Origin: Methanobacteriota archaeon
GTDB lineage: Archaea; Halobacteriota; Methanomicrobia; Methanomicrobiales; Methanospirillaceae
Assembly: GCA_029547145.1 (NCBI GenBank)
Contig: JAKPPV010000010.1
Location: forward strand, 32,144-96,143
Length of the DNA: 64,000 nt
Direction: 5' to 3'
Shown: one piece after another, positions 61,810 to 64,000 of the stretch
Layout: every line of letters begins with the position of its first letter
How positions within the stretch are numbered: the stretch's first letter is position 1
Made by a program: the position numbers and the translations under genes
Notes under the pieces: model-generated
Database searches by the model: none
Seen by the model: the letters and a program-made list of their open reading frames with translations, nothing else
What the model was told of the DNA's origin: nothing

Positions 61810-62289
61810 TCAGGACTCCTGGATGATCGTGTTCAGCCGCTCGACGGAGAGAGGTTCATCGTGGTGCTTCGGCTTCGCGCGCAGCAGGTCCGCCTTCTTC
61901 GGGTCGCGGAGTGCCCGGAGGCCGGAGGAGATGTAGCGCACCAGCCGCATCTCGTGCTCGTGGCCGTAGAAGCCGGGACGCGCGCCGCCGAGATTCGCCC
62001 GGCAGCGTCGCTCGTCGCCCGGCGGAAAGCCCCTGTCCTTGACGAAGATCCGGTCGGGATCGAGGAGCCGGAGCTCTTCGACCAGCCGTTCGATCTCCGC
62101 CTCGGGACCCGTGATCATCAGCCCGAAGCAGGTCTCCTTGATCTGGACGCCCGGGGCGAGCTCGTATCCCCTCAGCGCGAGGTCCGCGGCGGTCAGCTCG
62201 GGCGAGTCGACGAAGACGTACTTCGTGGCGGTGCCGGGCTGCACGCCGGGCCGAGCGGGACCCCCGCCCGCTCCGGCCTTTCCGGTCAT
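61810..62289 (-). CDS. mmp6: Methanogenesis marker protein 6
   Basis: A 159-residue methanogen-specific protein. After a flexible, Gly/Pro-rich lead of about 20 residues come YVFVDSPELTAADLALRGYELAPGVQIKETCFGLM, GPEAEIERLVEELRLLDPDRIFVKDRGFPPGDERRC (condensed), and YGHEHEMRLVRYISSGL. Two conserved-looking Cys (TCFGL, RRCR) are present. The ATG at 62289 overlaps the mmp3 stop as ATGA. Role unknown beyond clustering with MCR activation genes. Confidence 0.9.
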   Translation of the reverse strand: MTGKAGAGGGPARPGVQPGTATKYVFVDSPELTAADLALRGYELAPGVQIKETCFGLMITGPEAEIERLVEELRLLDPDRIFVKDRGFPPGDERRCRANLGGARPGFYGHEHEMRLVRYISSGLRALRDPKKADLLRAKPKHHDEPLSVERLNTIIQES

Positions 62290-63806
62290 GGCCGAACCTC
62301 CCGGATGTACACGATCGATCCTTCCTTCAATGCTTTCAGTTTCCCGACGTCGAGCACGGTCCCGATCAGGTTCGTCCCCTCGAACGGCTCCGACGTCGGG
62401 CCGAACTCGGTGTTCGGGGCGAGTCGTATCCCGACCATGCCGCGCCCCTTCCGGGCGTCGTTGGTGATCGCGAGGGCGTTCGCGGGGGTCGCACCCGTCG
62501 GCGTGTTCTCCGGTGTGAGCCGGACATCGTTCGGGAGCTTCGGCTTGAAGAGGAAGACGTCCTCGTACGAGAAGAAGAACGGTATCGTCCCGATCGCGTG
62601 GTCCTTCAGCCCGGTGATCCGCCGGAAGACGGCGACGGAGGCAGGAGCGGCGACCGGGTCGAGCCGGATGTCGATCACCTCCGAGAGCGGGACCGTGGTG
62701 ACGTTCACTGCGCCCTTCCTGAGGACCTCGAGCGTGGTGCCGGGGCTCTGTCCGACGACGACACGGTCCGCCCCGGCACGGTCCGCCTCGAACGCGACCC
62801 CCCGCCCGGCGGCGATCTGCGCCGCGTTCTCGAGCGGAAGGCCGAGGAGGTCGAACCGTTGCGGGTCGCATGCGACCGCGAGGCGGTCCCCCTCGCGGGC
62901 GAGCTTGACGAGTTCGAGCCCATGGTTCACCCTCCCCACGATCGTGTGCTGGGGGGACGAGGGGACGTCCTCGCGGTAGATGTACAGGCAGCCGGCACGG
63001 GCCCCCGAGGTGCGTACCGTCACCACCCCTTCCCGCCGGCCCATTGGCTTCTCCGCGGGCACCGGCGTCCCGGCGAGCCGCTCCTCGGTGATGTGGGTCG
63101 AGGCGGTCCGGCTGACTTCAAAGACACCGGTCTCGAGCGAGAGGAGGAGGTGCTCGACCGAGCGCGCGGTGCCGGTCTCGACGGTCGCTCCCCCGAAGCC
63201 CTCCGCCGTCAGACCGACCCGGGTGACGATCTCCATCCCGTCCTCGAGCACGATCGAACGGTCGGTCGTCGTGAAGGAGCGGCTCGTATCCGCCCACGAG
63301 AGGACGGGCTGGACGGACTCCACCCGGTCGTCCGCACCGAGCCGGTCGACGACCGCACGACCGGCGACGACCGTGCCGACGACCCCCCCGTCCGCCCCGG
63401 TCCCGTAATCGGCCGAATGGCGGGCCCGGACCAGGACGAGGTATGACCGTGCGGGGTCGTAGCCACCGCACCCGAGCACGACGTCACCACGCTGGTACTG
63501 ATGGACCTGCCGGGTCGGGACGACGTCGCTCGGGAACGGACCGAGCGCCACCGAGGTGCGGTCGGACCACTGGACCCCGAGGCCCTCGATCAGGTCCGGG
63601 GCCGGGAGACGGCCGGCCCCCCGGGTCTCGACCGTCACCTCGCCGCTGGAGGTGGCGAGCCGCACGTTCGCCGTGGCGGCCGCCTCTGCCGTGGAGGGAC
63701 GGATCACGGCGACCGCGCAGGTGGGGTCGCAGCCTTCGCAGAGGTCGGCGAGGGTGGCACCGGGCGGAAGCTCACGGGGTACTCCGTCCAGACGGATGGT
63801 CGGCAT
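62286..63806 (-). CDS. mmp3: Methanogenesis marker protein 3 (MCR activation complex)
   Basis: A 506-residue protein of the UPF0288/marker 3 family, part of the purified MCR activation complex. It opens with a ubiquitin-like beta-grasp segment (IRLDGVPRELPPGATLADL), immediately followed by CEGCDPTC (C23, C26, C30), a probable Fe-S site. A cyclophilin-like region lies later (HTIVGRVNHGLELVKLA), which is why the family was once annotated as a peptidyl-prolyl isomerase. VVLGCGGYD near residue 110 adds another Cys. The start is seven bases after atwA. Confidence 0.92.
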   Translation of the reverse strand: MPTIRLDGVPRELPPGATLADLCEGCDPTCAVAVIRPSTAEAAATANVRLATSSGEVTVETRGAGRLPAPDLIEGLGVQWSDRTSVALGPFPSDVVPTRQVHQYQRGDVVLGCGGYDPARSYLVLVRARHSADYGTGADGGVVGTVVAGRAVVDRLGADDRVESVQPVLSWADTSRSFTTTDRSIVLEDGMEIVTRVGLTAEGFGGATVETGTARSVEHLLLSLETGVFEVSRTASTHITEERLAGTPVPAEKPMGRREGVVTVRTSGARAGCLYIYREDVPSSPQHTIVGRVNHGLELVKLAREGDRLAVACDPQRFDLLGLPLENAAQIAAGRGVAFEADRAGADRVVVGQSPGTTLEVLRKGAVNVTTVPLSEVIDIRLDPVAAPASVAVFRRITGLKDHAIGTIPFFFSYEDVFLFKPKLPNDVRLTPENTPTGATPANALAITNDARKGRGMVGIRLAPNTEFGPTSEPFEGTNLIGTVLDVGKLKALKEGSIVYIREVRP

Positions 63807-63813
63807 CGGGGCC

Positions 63814-64000
63814 TCAGGCCGGGCTCCCCGTTGCCATGACCTGCCGCTCCTCCTCGGTGAGGACGTCGAGGACCTCTGCGGTCGGCCCGCACCGGACGAT
63901 CCTGCCGCCGCGCATCAGGGCGAGGCGGTCGCAGATGTCCCGGACGAAGTCCATGTCGTGCGAGACGACGATGAACGTCTCGTCCGTCTCCTCGCGGGCG
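63814..64000 (-). CDS. atwA: AtwA, MCR activation component A2 (C-terminal end)
   Basis: The last 61 codons of an ABC-type ATPase; the rest lies beyond the window. The visible part has the H-loop region FIVVSHDMDFVRDICDRLALM and the usual ABC tail IVRCGPTAEVLDVL. With mmp3 directly downstream, it is best read as AtwA, the ATPase that drives reduction of F430 to Ni(I) in methyl-coenzyme M reductase. Other ABC ATPases cannot be excluded from this short piece, but the gene order is distinctive. Confidence 0.82.
   Translation of the reverse strand, partial: AREETDETFIVVSHDMDFVRDICDRLALMRGGRIVRCGPTAEVLDVLTEEERQVMATGSPA

Noticed and set aside
1..64000. CRISPR arrays, insertion sequences, prophage or integrase genes
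   Set aside because: No regularly spaced direct repeats, terminal inverted repeats or transposase/integrase motifs were seen on either strand.

Overview
The window comes from a GC-rich methanogenic euryarchaeon, most likely of the order Methanomicrobiales. The signs are methanogenesis marker proteins 3, 5, 6, 7, 14, 15 and 17, the end of the methyl-coenzyme M reductase (MCR) activation ATPase AtwA, archaeal ribosomal protein and RNA polymerase genes, CDP-archaeol synthase, a tetraether-lipid-synthase-type radical SAM enzyme, the archaeal isopentenyl-phosphate-kinase route to isoprenoids, two archaellins, deoxyhypusine synthase and aIF5A. The genus cannot be fixed from this sequence. No mobile element, CRISPR array or rRNA was seen.

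Layout. 0-4.3 kb: the tail of a histidine kinase, an unrecognised acidic protein, two tandem archaellins on the minus strand, and a membrane-anchored Pro/Thr-rich protein. 4.4-11.3 kb: deoxyhypusine synthase, tRNA-Ser, then one long operon with uS13, uS4, uS11, RpoD (two 4Fe-4S sites), eL18, uL13, uS9, RpoN, tRNA-Pro, RpoK, enolase and uS2. 11.3-18.8 kb continues on the same strand with Memo, mevalonate kinase, isopentenyl phosphate kinase, type 2 IPP isomerase, RNase J, prenyl diphosphate synthase and GluRS. 18.8-22.8 kb: a carotenoid cluster (CruF-like, CrtI, CrtB, UbiA/lycopene-elongase-like). 22.8-36.3 kb: a winged-helix regulator divergent from marker protein 14, an ATP-grasp ligase, an alanine-dehydrogenase-family enzyme, Tes divergent from carS-pyrE-purD-argF, a glycosyltransferase, a flavodoxin, a DUF4013 membrane protein, an FMN-binding protein and PurH. 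36.5-40 kb: grpE-dnaK-dnaJ. 40-48 kb: DUF169, NAD kinase, IMPase/FBPase, aIF5A, malic enzyme, DUF5654, DUF2115, and an operon of DUF2193, DUF2180 and aquaporin. 48-55.4 kb: a response regulator with PAS domains and a group of exported sensor-like lipoproteins (triple Cache, CBM6-type, double solute-binding plus Cache). 55.4-58.6 kb is gene-poor: an ArsR-type repressor with its own operator array, a tiny Cys-rich protein, a hexulose-phosphate isomerase and an AhpD-like protein. 58.6-64 kb: atwA-mmp3-mmp6-mmp5-mmp15-mmp17-mmp7 on the minus strand.

How the genes work together. Most of the window builds archaeal membranes and isoprenoids (mevalonate branch, prenyl synthase, carS, tes, carotenoids), runs translation and transcription, and matures MCR. 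aIF5A and the enzyme that makes its hypusine are both present.

Most notable observations: an apparent C50-carotenoid gene set in a methanogen; a one-base frameshift splitting mmp17 inside an otherwise intact MCR-activation cluster; four convergent gene pairs that share a single palindromic CTAG as stop codon on both strands; and several inverted repeats at TATA boxes (ArsR gene, purH, archaellin, DUF2193 gene). All family names come from reading the sequences from memory, without database searches.
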